Positions 18,570 through 28,393 of a stretch of DNA of 64,000 nucleotides are shown piece after piece. Every line of letters begins with the position of its first letter. Position 1 is the first letter of the stretch. The position numbers and the translations under genes are program-made. The stretch covers positions 186,001 to 250,000 of the forward strand of contig CAWGST010000005.1 in assembly GCA_963825315.1 (NCBI GenBank), written 5' to 3'. Source of the stretch: DASRLE01 sp963825315 (lineage in GTDB: Bacteria > Verrucomicrobiota > Verrucomicrobiia > Limisphaerales > Palsa-1400). The notes below the pieces were generated by a model. The model saw only the letters and a program-made list of their open reading frames with translations, was not told the origin of the DNA and searched no databases.

Positions 18570-19708
18570 TTAGTTCTTGAAAAATCGCGCGGCCAGAGCA
18601 TTCGCTCCCGCGCCGAACGCCGCCAACACAGCCAGCGGAGTCAGCACGGCGCTGAAATCGCTGCCGAAACTGATGAGTTGATGCAACGCCTGCAATGCCC
18701 AACCGGTCGGCAGGCAGAGCGCGACGATCTTGAGCGCGCGCGGCCCGATTTCCAGCGGCCACCAACAGCCGCCCAATGCCGCCATCAGGAGACTCGCCAG
18801 CACACAAATCCCGTTCACGCGGTCGGGCGCGGCAACCAACGAACCAACCAGCACGCCCAGCGACCCGCCAACCCATGCCAACAGGATCAGCGTCAGGGTC
18901 ACAGCCGGGCAGATTCACGCCGAGGTTGACGTGAAATAGAAATTTTCCCGCCGCGAGGAAAAAAAGAATCTGCACCAACCCAAGCAGCATGAGGCCGTAG
19001 ATTTTTCCCATGACAAGTTCCAGGCGCGTTACCGGGCAGGCCATGAGCCGTTTGATGACCCCGTTGCGCCGCTCCGCGGACACGTTCGCGCCTCCGAAGA
19101 TCAGCAGATTCATCATCAGGAACATGACAAGATTTCCCGGCAGCGAAAAGTTGAAGCCGGACGGCACGGGCTTTCGTCCGGCAAATCGCGCGTTCAAAGT
19201 CACCGGATTCGGCCGCGGCCATGATTTCCCGCAGTTTGCCTTCAGAAATTGTTCCGGGTTCATTCGTCGCCGTGACGGTTTCCAGCAGATGGCCGTTCAT
19301 CGAGATCAATGCCCGCACCAGCCGCAATTCGATCAGCGCGGCGTCGGCCTGCGCGGAAGCGTCGCGCTTTGAGGAACAGCACCTTGCTCTGTTCCCGCGA
19401 TGAAACCTTGCTGGTGAAATCGGCGGGAATGCGGATGACGCGCGCGGCAGACTCGCGGTTGGTCGGATCCAGCAGCCACATGTTCTGTGAACTGAGTTCA
19501 TCGAGAAAAATCCGCCCGAGAAAATTCGTGTCTTCGTTCTCGATCGAACACCGGGCGGCGTGCGGTTGTAGGGATCGCCCGGCCCCCGATTGGCGAAGCC
19601 CATGATATAAACGAAAGCCAGCGGCATGACGAAGAACCACACGTAAGCGCTCTTGTGCTTGAGAAACAGGCGCAGGTCCGTGTGGCCGATGGCGAGGAGA
19701 CGTTTCAT
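18570..19708 (-). pseudogene. ABC-2 type permease with multiple frameshifts
   Basis: This is the second permease of an ABC exporter. It starts MKRLLAIGHTDLRLFLKHK at 19708, overlapping the stop of the first permease, and ends ALAARFFKN at 18570. Homologous sequence is spread over several frames, with shifts near 19555, 19375, 19200 and 18905. Membrane segments remain recognisable, for example NLVMFLMMNLLIFGG, MLLGLVQILFFLAAG and LTLILLAWVGGSLGVL. As written it cannot encode a full protein. Either the gene is decaying or the assembly has indel errors here; the adjacent permease is also hit. Confidence 0.75.
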
Positions 19709-19786
19709 GTGCGCAAACCGCTTTGGAATCTCCGTCGAAACAGAATCGCCGCCAGCACGATCAGCACCACGCCCAGCGCCGCGAGT

Positions 19787-20986
19787 TTAAGCGCCACCCA
19801 GCCCCAAGCCACGCCCGTGCCGCCGTCCTGCAGGTTGCGCGCCGTGGCCACGAACCAATAACTGGGCAGCATACGGCGTGATGTGCTCGCGCACGAACGC
19901 CGGGAGTTGTTGCGGTGGAAACACTCCGCCCGCCAGGCCCATGCCCATCGCCGCCAGATTGTTCAGCACAGCCGCGTGGCGTTCATCCGGCATGAGCGCC
20001 ACAAATACAGCGAACAAAGCCGCCATGAAACAAGTGTAGCCGACGGTAAGCGTCAACAGCGCCAGGGGTTGCTGCCAGTGAATGCCAAAGATTAATCCGC
20101 CGCCGCCAAGCATTATCCCGCTGCACAGCAGCAGCATCACCACCGCGAACACGGCCTTGCCGGCGAGGAATGGCACCAGCGAATCCCGCAAGGTCTGGTA
20201 TCGCTCGAAGGTGTGCTGACGCAATTCACGGTAGAGATCGCTCATCGCGCTGCCGGCGATGAACAGCAGAAACATCCCGGAGAACCCGATCAGCAGATAC
20301 GCGAACACGCCGTCGGCGTCGCCGCCCTTCGCGCCGCCGGCTTTGGCCGCTGCGCTGCTTTTTGATTCGTCAGCCGGTGCTTCCTTTTCGTAACTCACCA
20401 GCGGCGGGTAAATGTACTTCTTCGCCGTCTTGAATTTGTCCCCCGCCCGTTCAATCAAAGCGGAAACCTTGTGATAATCCTCCCTGCCTTCCAACACTGC
20501 CCGCCATTCGGGAAACTCGGAGTTGAAGTTGCGTGAAACCGCGTTCAACGCCGTTACGACCGCGCCGAGCAATTCCTCCAGCACCGCCGGATGAACTGAC
20601 TCCGCCGGATTTTTGATCAGTTCCAGGCTCACCGCTTCGCGCGCCGTGAGATAATCGCGCATGAAGTTCGTCGGGATGATGAGCACCGCGCTGATTTTGT
20701 TGGCGTTGATCTCGCGCAACGCCTCTTCGCGCTCCATAAACACCGGTTCGAGATACTTGCCCCCTTCACGCTGGTTGGCCGCGCCGCGCAGAAAATCGCT
20801 CAACGGCGTCTTGTCCTCGTCCACCACGGCGAATCGGATGCGGCCCAGCGCGCCGCTGTCAGAATGTCCGCCGAATATCAGGCCGACGAGCGTGGTCATG
20901 GCCAGCGGCACGATGAGGTTGATGAGCCACGGCAGCGGATTCCGCAACGCGCGACGCAGGTCTTTGGCCAGAAGCACGCGCAGCAT
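19787..20986 (-). CDS. ABC-2 type permease, frameshifted at its 3' end
   Basis: This is the membrane component of an ABC exporter (ABC-2 family). The N-terminal membrane segment is PLPWLINLIVPLAMTTLVGLI, then a large extracytoplasmic region (about 40-230), then several membrane segments such as VFAYLLIGFSGMFLLFIAG. The C-terminus is shifted near 19870. The alternative frame continues MLPSYWFVATARNLQDGG and a last membrane helix, ending GLRT with stop TGA at 19705-19707. That stop overlaps the ATG of the next permease. So the intended gene is 19705-20986. It starts 1 bp after the ATPase stop. Confidence 0.8.
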   Translation of the reverse strand: MLRVLLAKDLRRALRNPLPWLINLIVPLAMTTLVGLIFGGHSDSGALGRIRFAVVDEDKTPLSDFLRGAANQREGGKYLEPVFMEREEALREINANKISAVLIIPTNFMRDYLTAREAVSLELIKNPAESVHPAVLEELLGAVVTALNAVSRNFNSEFPEWRAVLEGREDYHKVSALIERAGDKFKTAKKYIYPPLVSYEKEAPADESKSSAAAKAGGAKGGDADGVFAYLLIGFSGMFLLFIAGSAMSDLYRELRQHTFERYQTLRDSLVPFLAGKAVFAVVMLLLCSGIMLGGGGLIFGIHWQQPLALLTLTVGYTCFMAALFAVFVALMPDERHAAVLNNLAAMGMGLAGGVFPPQQLPAFVREHITPYAAQLLVRGHGAQPAGRRHGRGLGLGGA

Positions 20987-20987
20987 T

Positions 20988-21920
20988 TTATTCCCTCAGT
21001 TCGCGTCCCGTCAGTTGCAGAAACACATCGTTCAGGCTGGGCCGCTTGAGCGTGACGTTTTCCGCGCGCACCGGAAGATCGAGCAAATCCTTCAGGCACT
21101 CGGACGGATCGCGCGCGCCAATCGCCGCCACGACCAGTTGCCGCTCCGATTTCTGGATGACTCGAAAGCGCTTGTAAAAACCATCCCACGCATCCGGTGA
21201 AGTGTTCTTGAAATCCGCTTCCAGCACGAACACGCGGTCGCCTCCCAGCCGTTCCTGCAACTCACTCAACGTCCCTTCCGCCAGCAACCGCCCGTGATCA
21301 ATGATGCCGATGCGCCGGCAAAGCGTCTCCGCTTCTTCCAGATAATGCGTCGTGTAAAGAATCCCCGTGCCGGCCGCCAGCAGGTTGCGGATGAACTCGA
21401 GAATATTCAGCCGCGCCTGCGGATCAATGCCCACCGTCGGCTCATCCAGCAGCAGCAATTGCGGACGATGCAGCAGCGCGCAACCGAGATTAATGCGGCG
21501 CTTCATGCCGCCCGAATAAGTGTTCACCGCGTCCTTCGCCCGATCCGTCAGCGTGAGCGCCTCCAGCAATTCCGTTGCCCGCGCTCTGGCCTCGCGCGAA
21601 CTCAGACCCGCCATCCGCCCCCAGAATTCCAGGTTCTCGCGCCCGCTCAATTCCTCGTAAATCGCCAGCTCCTGCGGCACCACGCCCATGATGCGTTTGG
21701 CTTTCTGCGGATCAGACCAGAACGCCGTGCCCGCAACCAGGACCTCGCCGGCGTCGGGTTTGAGCAGGCCGCAGATCATCGAGATGGTGGTCGTCTTGCC
21801 CGCGCCATTGGGACCGAGCAGGCCGTAAATTTCGCCGGGCCGCACCTCCAGGCTGACGGAATCCACGGCGCGAATCGTGCCGAATGTTTTGGAAAGATGT
21901 TCGACCCTTAGCAAGCTCAT
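20988..21920 (-). CDS. ABC transporter ATP-binding protein
   Basis: This is the nucleotide-binding subunit of an ABC-2 exporter. Walker A is GPNGAGKTT, the signature is YSGGMKRR, Walker B is LLLLDEPTVGIDP, and the H-loop is YTTHYLEEAE. A C-terminal extension (about 220-310) is typical of the CcmA/NodI/DrrA-like group. The frame opens further upstream at 21959, but ATG 21920 gives the usual MSLLRVEHLSKTFG start. It forms an operon with the two permeases downstream. The cargo is unknown. Confidence 0.9.
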   Translation of the reverse strand: MSLLRVEHLSKTFGTIRAVDSVSLEVRPGEIYGLLGPNGAGKTTTISMICGLLKPDAGEVLVAGTAFWSDPQKAKRIMGVVPQELAIYEELSGRENLEFWGRMAGLSSREARARATELLEALTLTDRAKDAVNTYSGGMKRRINLGCALLHRPQLLLLDEPTVGIDPQARLNILEFIRNLLAAGTGILYTTHYLEEAETLCRRIGIIDHGRLLAEGTLSELQERLGGDRVFVLEADFKNTSPDAWDGFYKRFRVIQKSERQLVVAAIGARDPSECLKDLLDLPVRAENVTLKRPSLNDVFLQLTGRELRE

Positions 21921-21981
21921 GCCTGCGATGGTAAGCGGACGCGAAGACATGACAAGCAACGATTGAGGTACTTCTTAATTC

Positions 21982-22809
21982 TTACTTCTTAATTCTTACT
22001 TCATTCGTGCTGCCGCGGCGATAGCCTTGCAAATCGAGCGTGACGTGCGCGTAACCGATCTTCTTCAGCGCTTCCGCCACGCGGCGGAAGGCATCGCCCC
22101 TTAAAAACTTGGGCATTTCATCCACTCCGACTTCAATCCGGGCCAAAGGCACTGTGGTTCCCTGTCCTTGCAACTCGTGATGGCGCACGCGCAAATCATA
22201 AAAGCCAAGATCGCGCAGAACATATTCCGCCTGCTCAATCATGCTCAATTTCTCCGGCGTGACAGGCTCGCCGTAAGGCACGCGGGAACTCAGGCAGGCC
22301 ATCTGCGGTTTGTCCGCCGTGGGCAGGCCAAGCTGCGCGGACAAGGCCCGAATTTCGCTCTTGGTCAGTCCGGCCTCCTTCAACGGCGCGCGCACCTGGA
22401 ATTCTCCGGCAGCTTCCGCGCCGGGCCGGTGATCGCCCGCGTCGCTGGCATTTTCGCCATAGGCGATGACGGCAAAATTTCCATTTTGAGCCAGCGGCGA
22501 CAATTGGGTAAAGAGTTCGTGTTTGCAAAAATAACAGCGATTATTTGGATTGGCCAGGTAAGCCGGATTGTCAAATTCCGCCGTCGTGACAATCCGCAAC
22601 GGAATCGCAAATTGTTTGGCCACAGCCACCGCCTCCTCCAGTTCGCGCCGCGGCAAACTGGGCGAATCCGCCAGCACCGCCAGGGATTTTTCGCCCAACA
22701 CCTGATGCGCCACATAGGCCAGAAAAGCCGAATCCACGCCCCCCGAATACGCCACCAGGCAGGAACCGTAGGAGCGCAGCAAATTTTGGAGTTGTTCGAG
22801 CTTCTTCAA
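21982..22809 (-). CDS. larE: ATP-dependent sacrificial sulfur transferase LarE
   Basis: LarE belongs to the PP-loop ATPases that supply sulfur for the nickel-pincer cofactor of lactate racemase by sacrificing a cysteine. The PP-loop SGGVDSAFLA is near residue 22. NNRCYFCKHELF and QMACLSSRVPYG follow; the cysteine in the latter matches the sacrificial position. At 275 residues the length is normal. No larA, larB or larC is nearby, so the partner enzyme must be elsewhere or the cofactor serves another enzyme. Confidence 0.9.
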   Translation of the reverse strand: MKKLEQLQNLLRSYGSCLVAYSGGVDSAFLAYVAHQVLGEKSLAVLADSPSLPRRELEEAVAVAKQFAIPLRIVTTAEFDNPAYLANPNNRCYFCKHELFTQLSPLAQNGNFAVIAYGENASDAGDHRPGAEAAGEFQVRAPLKEAGLTKSEIRALSAQLGLPTADKPQMACLSSRVPYGEPVTPEKLSMIEQAEYVLRDLGFYDLRVRHHELQGQGTTVPLARIEVGVDEMPKFLRGDAFRRVAEALKKIGYAHVTLDLQGYRRGSTNEVRIKK

Positions 22810-22859
22810 AAAAACCGCTGTATAGTGCCATGAGAACCGCGCAAAGTCCAGCTCTGGCG

Positions 22860-24227
22860 CTAATTGCTCAGTTGATAGGCCTGCATGATTGTGTAGTACT
22901 TGCTGAGCATGTTGGGCACTTCCCAGTCAGGCAGCCGGCCCTCACGCAGGTAACGCAAATAATTCCCGGTGACTTGGGCGAAGTGCGCTTCGTGACCAAC
23001 ATCATACTTCTCAGGCACAGTCAACGACCATCCCGTTCCTTCCTTGCGGAAACCTATGCCGGGATATTGTGATTGCAGGGTGTTGATCGCTTCAGCTAGC
23101 GCGGCTGCAAAAGCCTGATCAGTCGAGCCGCCGGTTTTCTCGATGTAGAGAACGGGCTTGTAGTCCTGTTCGGCTCCTTGCCGGATGACCAGCCTGGCGC
23201 GGGTTCCGCGCAGCACGGAATAATGGGCGTCCCTGCCGCCGGGTGGAGATTCATATCTCCAGACAACCGATATTCTTGCGTGGATGTCCCGCAGACGGTA
23301 AGTAAAGCCGCCGTTGCCACGGTATTCCAGCACGCCGTTTTTCAGGTACGGTTGCAGGAAGCCGGGGAAATCTTCGGCCCCGGTCACTTGTTTGAATTGC
23401 TCCCGGCTGATGGGAGTAGTCCATCGCCGGGCATTCAGGACGGTCACATCGTCCGGACTCAAGGCGCGTTCCGGGAAGGCTTCCCACTGCGCCAAATCCA
23501 CCAAATGGGTGGTCACGTCTGCAATGCCTTCCCCCGTCTGGCGCGGGTCGAAAAACCAGGCTGGACGTTTCAGCGGCGCGCCCCCCACTGTTTTAGAAAT
23601 GTAGTGAATGCTTTCCATCACGATGGCCGGTTCGTCCGGCGATCCCTTCGCCAATTCTCCGAACAGCGCCGGCTGCCGCGACAGCTCCCGCTGCAACAGA
23701 GTGGTGATTTCGTAACGCTCGGTCATGATGTCGTAGAGCAGCACATGGTTGGAGGCCGCCACGGCGAAAGCTTCCTGCAAACGCGGCAATTCGGCCGGGT
23801 TTATCACCATCGGCTTGTCCGCCAGCACGTTCAACCCGGCTTTGACTGAACGCAGAATGTAGTCGGTCTTTCGGGCGTTGTTCCCGGCCAGCACCACGAC
23901 GTTGCCGGGCTTTTCCGCCAGCATCTTTTCAAAAAAATCGGGCTGGGAATAAACCTGCTCGCGCCAGTGGGTCGGCTGGTCTGGTCGTGTGTTGAAACGC
24001 TCGATGCGTTTGAGGTGTTCGGACAGGTCGTCGCCCGCGGGGGCATAGACATGCGCCAGCGGCTCCACGTCCTCGTACATGAATTTCTGGACGAGCGAGG
24101 CGTGAAAATGACCCGGATCAAGGGTCATCAACCGGAAGCGCGCCCCGGCGGCGTTGGTTTGGGCCGGCGCGGCGTTGCGGATGGCCATCCCGGCGCACAT
24201 CAGAGTCAAGAGGAAGATTCGGCGCAC
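22860..24227 (-). CDS. Exported Gfo/Idh/MocA family oxidoreductase
   Basis: This is a predicted NAD(P)-dependent sugar oxidoreductase of about 455 residues. The signal peptide (VRRIFLLTLMCAGMAI) is followed by a Rossmann part and the conserved lysine region LADKPMVINP, which corresponds to the family EKP motif. The C-terminal domain carries GGFTYRLRDIH and a long helical end. I favour GTG 24227: GGAG lies 6 bases upstream, and it sits 2 bp after the stop of the preceding oxidoreductase. The frame is open further upstream, but only inside that gene. It forms an operon with the next oxidoreductase. Confidence 0.82.
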   Translation of the reverse strand: MRRIFLLTLMCAGMAIRNAAPAQTNAAGARFRLMTLDPGHFHASLVQKFMYEDVEPLAHVYAPAGDDLSEHLKRIERFNTRPDQPTHWREQVYSQPDFFEKMLAEKPGNVVVLAGNNARKTDYILRSVKAGLNVLADKPMVINPAELPRLQEAFAVAASNHVLLYDIMTERYEITTLLQRELSRQPALFGELAKGSPDEPAIVMESIHYISKTVGGAPLKRPAWFFDPRQTGEGIADVTTHLVDLAQWEAFPERALSPDDVTVLNARRWTTPISREQFKQVTGAEDFPGFLQPYLKNGVLEYRGNGGFTYRLRDIHARISVVWRYESPPGGRDAHYSVLRGTRARLVIRQGAEQDYKPVLYIEKTGGSTDQAFAAALAEAINTLQSQYPGIGFRKEGTGWSLTVPEKYDVGHEAHFAQVTGNYLRYLREGRLPDWEVPNMLSKYYTIMQAYQLSN

Positions 24228-24229
24228 CT

Positions 24230-25630
24230 TCAACTCCGGGCCAGACGGGCGGCCCCATAGGGCGCGCGCTCCGGCCGGGTGAGCATGGCGTTGGCCTGGT
24301 CGTCGTTGACAAACCGCTCTTTTTCGGCGTCCCAGGTCAGGGGCCGGCCCAGTTTCATCGAGATCCAACTCACAATGCACGCGCTGGTGCTGCGATGCGC
24401 CACAGGAGCCGGCGCAGCGGGCGTCCGGCGCGATTTCACGCACTCCAGCCAGTTCTTGTGATGCTCGCTGCTGCGGTATAATCCCACCTTCACGCCGTTG
24501 GGATCAAGCAGTTTGGGATCGCTCGCATCCAGCGTCTTCAAGTTAGTCGGCACGGCGTTGGGATCACTGGCGGTGGTCTTTGTGTTTTCGCGCGTCACGA
24601 ATATCCACCCTTCGTCTCCGATGAATTTGATGCCGGTGGGAAATCTGTTCGACACGTGCATGTGAATGCCGCCCGGGTAAAGCAATTCGATCTCATAGGC
24701 GCCATGCACGTTCCAAATCTTGTTTTTGGGAAACTCCGCCTTGCCTTCAACCCTGCCCGGCCCGCTCAGTTCGCAATCCATTCCCCAATGGGCCGTGTCA
24801 AAATGATGCGCGCCCCAACCGGTGATCATCCCCAGGCAATAAGACTCGTTGCGCAGCCAGCCGGGACGGGAGGTGACATCGCTTTGCGAATGCACGCGTT
24901 GCTCGGTGTAATAAACATTTTCGGTGGACCCGAGCCAGCGGTCGTAATTAAGATTGGGCGGAATGGGTTGCGGCGGGTCATCCGGCGCGGTCGGATCAAT
25001 CGGCAGCCCGATTTCCACGCGCCGCAATTGACCAACCCGTCCGCTGCGCGCAAATTCACAAGCCTTGCGGAACTGGTAGTCCGGCCCCCAGGAACGTTGC
25101 TGGCTCCCGATTTGAAAAATGCGGCCCGCTTTCACCACCGCGTCCCGCACCAGGATGCCTTCGGCCAGGGTCATGGTGAAAGGCTTTTGCAGATAGATGT
25201 CCTTGCCGGCAAGCGTGGCCGCCAGCGCCATTTGGGCGTGCCAATGGTCCGGCAGGCTGATGACCACCGCGTCAATGTCTTTGCGCCCCAGCAATTCCTG
25301 GTAGTCGCCATAAACGGTGATCTCCGGCGGCTCGGTCTGGTGATGGCGATATAGTTTTTCAACGGCCGCCTTGCCGGCCGCCGCCCGTTTGGAATCCAGG
25401 TCGCAAACCGCCACCACATCCGCCAAACCCGCCTTCACCACCCCCGGCATGTCGTGGACAGTCGCGATTCGACCGCATCCGATGTGACCCACCCGCACCC
25501 GGTTGCTGGGCGCGTCGGCTCCGAGAAACCGGCTGGGGACAATCAGGGGAAAAACCGGCACGGCGGAAGCGACAGCGGCCTGCCACAGGAAACCGCGGCG
25601 CGTGATGAGACGGGAAGCCTCTGTCTGCAT
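24230..25630 (-). CDS. Tat-exported Gfo/Idh/MocA family oxidoreductase
   Basis: This 466-residue oxidoreductase begins with a twin-arginine-type leader (SRLITRRGFLWQAAVASAV). The nucleotide-binding start is VRVGHIGCGRIATVHDM, followed by VVAVCDLDSKR and LQKPFTMTL (EKP-motif position). The C-terminal substrate domain includes GWGAHHFDTAHWGMD, as in planctomycete and verrucomicrobial sugar dehydrogenases. ATG 25630 is chosen because it begins the Tat leader; a longer upstream frame has no support. It is divergent from the PmoA-like gene 73 bp away and co-transcribed with the next oxidoreductase. Confidence 0.87.
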   Translation of the reverse strand: MQTEASRLITRRGFLWQAAVASAVPVFPLIVPSRFLGADAPSNRVRVGHIGCGRIATVHDMPGVVKAGLADVVAVCDLDSKRAAAGKAAVEKLYRHHQTEPPEITVYGDYQELLGRKDIDAVVISLPDHWHAQMALAATLAGKDIYLQKPFTMTLAEGILVRDAVVKAGRIFQIGSQQRSWGPDYQFRKACEFARSGRVGQLRRVEIGLPIDPTAPDDPPQPIPPNLNYDRWLGSTENVYYTEQRVHSQSDVTSRPGWLRNESYCLGMITGWGAHHFDTAHWGMDCELSGPGRVEGKAEFPKNKIWNVHGAYEIELLYPGGIHMHVSNRFPTGIKFIGDEGWIFVTRENTKTTASDPNAVPTNLKTLDASDPKLLDPNGVKVGLYRSSEHHKNWLECVKSRRTPAAPAPVAHRSTSACIVSWISMKLGRPLTWDAEKERFVNDDQANAMLTRPERAPYGAARLARS

Positions 25631-25703
25631 GGCGTGAGGTTCGGTTTGCAGGTGCCGGTCCGGGAAGCATGGCTTGACCACGGGAATTCTTTTCGCCAGT
25701 ATC

Positions 25704-26726
25704 ATGTGTATGTCTTTGAGATTACCAAGTTTCCGCGCATGTTGTAAAGTGGTTTCCCTGTCGCCTCTGCTTTTCGCCCTCTGCCAAAACATCGCGCGGG
25801 CGGACTGGCAGCGGGATGCCACCTCCATCGCCTGGCTCGACGGAACGAACGTGGTGTGGCGGTTCAATTTCGATCCAGCCAAGGGCAAGCCCTTTTTCCA
25901 TCCCTTGACCGTGGGCGGAGGCCCCTCCCTGACCAATTTCAAACCCGAAGACCATCCCTGGCATTATGGCCTCTGGTTTTCTTGGAAATATATCAACCAC
26001 ACCAACTCCACCGAAAGCGTCAATTACTGGGAAGAAGACCGCACCACAGGTCATGCCCAGGGCAGCACACGCTGGACCGCTCCCGTCACCGTGACGACCC
26101 TGCAAGGCGACGCCACCATTCAGTTTGACCTTGCTTACATCAATCCTTCCAACCAGGTGGACATGACGGAAAGGCGGAAAATCATCGTCAGCGCGCCGAC
26201 CGCCAAGGGCGCTTATACCATTAATTGGAAATCGCATTTTGTGGTGGGAGATGAAGCGGTGGTGCTGGATCGCACGCCCATGCCCGGCGAAGCGGGCGGT
26301 CAAATCAATGGCGGATACGCGGGGCTGGCCTTTCGCATGGCGGCGCTGCCCTTGACCGTTTCCATGCTCTCCACCGCCGGGCCGGTTACAAACTTTGTCA
26401 GCGATCGCGCGCGTCCCGCCGCGCCCGCCGTGGCCTTCAATTTCACCCAAGGCGCAAAAGTGGCGGGCGGTCTGGCCATTCTCAGCGACAAAGCCAATGC
26501 CGGCGAGAACGCCCCATGGTACTTGGTTAACGAGCCCAAACGACCGTTCCGTTTTGCCTGCGCCGCAATCCTTGCACCCAAGCCCCTGACACTGCCCGCC
26601 CACGGTCAAATGGACCTTAACTACTGCATATCCCTTCAGCCCCAGGCCTGGACCGTCGAATCCCTTCAAGCCGCGCAGGCCCATTGGTCTGCCGGCCTCG
26701 CCAACAGCACCCCCCAGCCACCGTGA
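25704..26726 (+). CDS. Exported PmoA family (DUF6807) protein
   Basis: This 340-residue secreted protein has a hydrophobic leader (VVSLSPLLFALCQNIARA). The hallmark HPWHYGLWF lies near residue 85. The family is called PmoA for historical reasons and is often found beside Gfo/Idh/MocA oxidoreductases in Planctomycetes and Verrucomicrobia, as here. The function is not established; a role in sugar-derivative metabolism is inference from context. ATG 25704 follows the intergenic promoter region; 25674 and 25710 are alternatives. Confidence 0.8.
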   Translation: MCMSLRLPSFRACCKVVSLSPLLFALCQNIARADWQRDATSIAWLDGTNVVWRFNFDPAKGKPFFHPLTVGGGPSLTNFKPEDHPWHYGLWFSWKYINHTNSTESVNYWEEDRTTGHAQGSTRWTAPVTVTTLQGDATIQFDLAYINPSNQVDMTERRKIIVSAPTAKGAYTINWKSHFVVGDEAVVLDRTPMPGEAGGQINGGYAGLAFRMAALPLTVSMLSTAGPVTNFVSDRARPAAPAVAFNFTQGAKVAGGLAILSDKANAGENAPWYLVNEPKRPFRFACAAILAPKPLTLPAHGQMDLNYCISLQPQAWTVESLQAAQAHWSAGLANSTPQPP

Positions 26727-26968
26727 CGCCGGATACCCGTCTGGCAAAAGGGCGCAGCCCGGTTTTTGGGTAGCCGCTCATAATTCCAATCTTGCCGCGC
26801 ATAATTGTGCTGCAACCACGCCATGAAAGCGCTGGCCAAGATGGACGAATACCAATAAGGATTCTGGGGAATCCACGGCTGGCTCATGAGGAAGTGGAAG
26901 TTGCCTAAAGACAGGAGGTTATTCACTTTGGACTGGACACCGGTTTGAAACTTTTTTAACCTGTGGAC

Positions 26969-28393
26969 ATGTCGAAACCTACTCGCATGCCGCAAGCCAG
27001 CGAACAAGTCGTGTTGGAGGAACTCCAAGTTGAGTTGGTCAACCTGGACGAGTTGCCGCGATTTCAGTCGTTGCTGCGACGGCATCATTATCTTGGAGGG
27101 ATCAAGCCGGTGGGCGAGCGGCTCTATTATGTGGCCGCCTGGCGCGGCCAGTGGCTGGCCTTGTTGGTCTTTTGTGCAGCGGCCAAACATTTGCGTCATC
27201 GGGAGAAATGGATTGGCTGGACGGAAGCGCAGCGGCGCAAGCGGTTGGGCTTGGTCACGAACAATGCGCGTTTTTTGGTTCTGCCGCAGTGTCACTATCC
27301 CAACCTGGCGACGCGGGTCATGGGTCTGTGTTTGGGGCGGTTGCCGCGGGACTGGCAGGCGCGCTACGGTCATCCGGTGTGGCTGGCAGAGAGCTTTGTT
27401 GACACGCAGTTGTTTCGGGGCACGGCCTACAAAGCCAGCGGCTGGACCGAACTGGGACCGACCCAAGGCTATGGCCGTTGCCAGCAGGACTACTATGTCA
27501 AACATGACCGGCCCAAAGCGCTCTTTATCAAAGAACTCAAGCAGAACGCCCGACGCAGTTTGTGCGCCGACCACCTGCCGGCGGCGATGGCGGTGGTGGT
27601 GGAAAGCAAGGTTCCGCCGCCGCCGATGATGCGCACGGGAGAACTGCGCTCGTTGCGCGATCATTTTGCCTCGGTGCCGGACTTTCGCGGACGGGTGGAA
27701 AGCTATCCATTGAGCGGCGCGCTGGCCATGGTGGCCTGCGCCCATCTCTGCGGCGCTCCGCGCGGCCACCGGGACCTGAAGGCATTTGCGCGGCGTTTTA
27801 CCCAGGCGCAGTTGCGTGCCTTGGGGGTGCGGCGCGATCCCAAGACCGGTCGCTATCCTTCTCCCAGCAAAGCCACTTTCGGGCGGGTGTTGCAGGCGGT
27901 TGATCCGCTCCGGGTGGAAGCGGCGTTGCTGGACTGGCAGGCCCAGGTGCGAGGCCCGGCACCGCCGGGGCAGTCGCTGGCCGCTGATGGCAAGGAGCTG
28001 CGTCACGCGCAAGGCGCACAAGTGGTTACGCTCACTCACCCGGCCAGTCAATATTATCGCGGCAGCCAGTTGGTTGAGACCAAGTCCAATGAAATCCCCG
28101 CCGTGCGTCAGTTGCTGGAGCGGGTGGAGGTGGCGGGGTCTCTGATCGGCATTGACGCCTTACATACCCAGCAGGAGACGGCGCGGCAAATCGTGCAGGA
28201 AGCCGGGGCCGATTATTTATTGACGGTCAAAGCCAACCAAAAAGAACTGCGCCAGACCCTGGCCCAACGGCTGCCCAAACCGGAGCAGCTTTTTTCCCCC
28301 TCCAGAGCCGTTGCCGCCGCCTTGGGCACACACGGGGCCACAGAAGAATCGGGGCCGCAAAGAAATCCGCACCCTTTGCGCATCGGTCATTAA
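26969..28393 (+). CDS. DUF4338 (DruA-type) domain fused to ISAs1 transposase, 5' frame
   Basis: Residues about 20-195 form a DUF4338 domain: HHYLGGIKPVGERLYY, EKWIGWTEAQR, HPVWLAESFVD and DRPKALFIKEL. In databases this domain is also named for the DruA protein of the Druantia defence system. From about 215 an ISAs1 transposase follows. It has the N-terminal ISAs1-associated region (LRDHFASVPDFRGR), the first Asp in LAADGKELRHA and the second in IGIDALHTQQET. The catalytic Glu is missing in this frame. It lies in the +1 frame, which continues to 28808. The shift probably occurs at a T6C5 run (28289-28299). ATG 26969 is favoured over GTG 26963. Confidence 0.85.
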   Translation: MSKPTRMPQASEQVVLEELQVELVNLDELPRFQSLLRRHHYLGGIKPVGERLYYVAAWRGQWLALLVFCAAAKHLRHREKWIGWTEAQRRKRLGLVTNNARFLVLPQCHYPNLATRVMGLCLGRLPRDWQARYGHPVWLAESFVDTQLFRGTAYKASGWTELGPTQGYGRCQQDYYVKHDRPKALFIKELKQNARRSLCADHLPAAMAVVVESKVPPPPMMRTGELRSLRDHFASVPDFRGRVESYPLSGALAMVACAHLCGAPRGHRDLKAFARRFTQAQLRALGVRRDPKTGRYPSPSKATFGRVLQAVDPLRVEAALLDWQAQVRGPAPPGQSLAADGKELRHAQGAQVVTLTHPASQYYRGSQLVETKSNEIPAVRQLLERVEVAGSLIGIDALHTQQETARQIVQEAGADYLLTVKANQKELRQTLAQRLPKPEQLFSPSRAVAAALGTHGATEESGPQRNPHPLRIGH

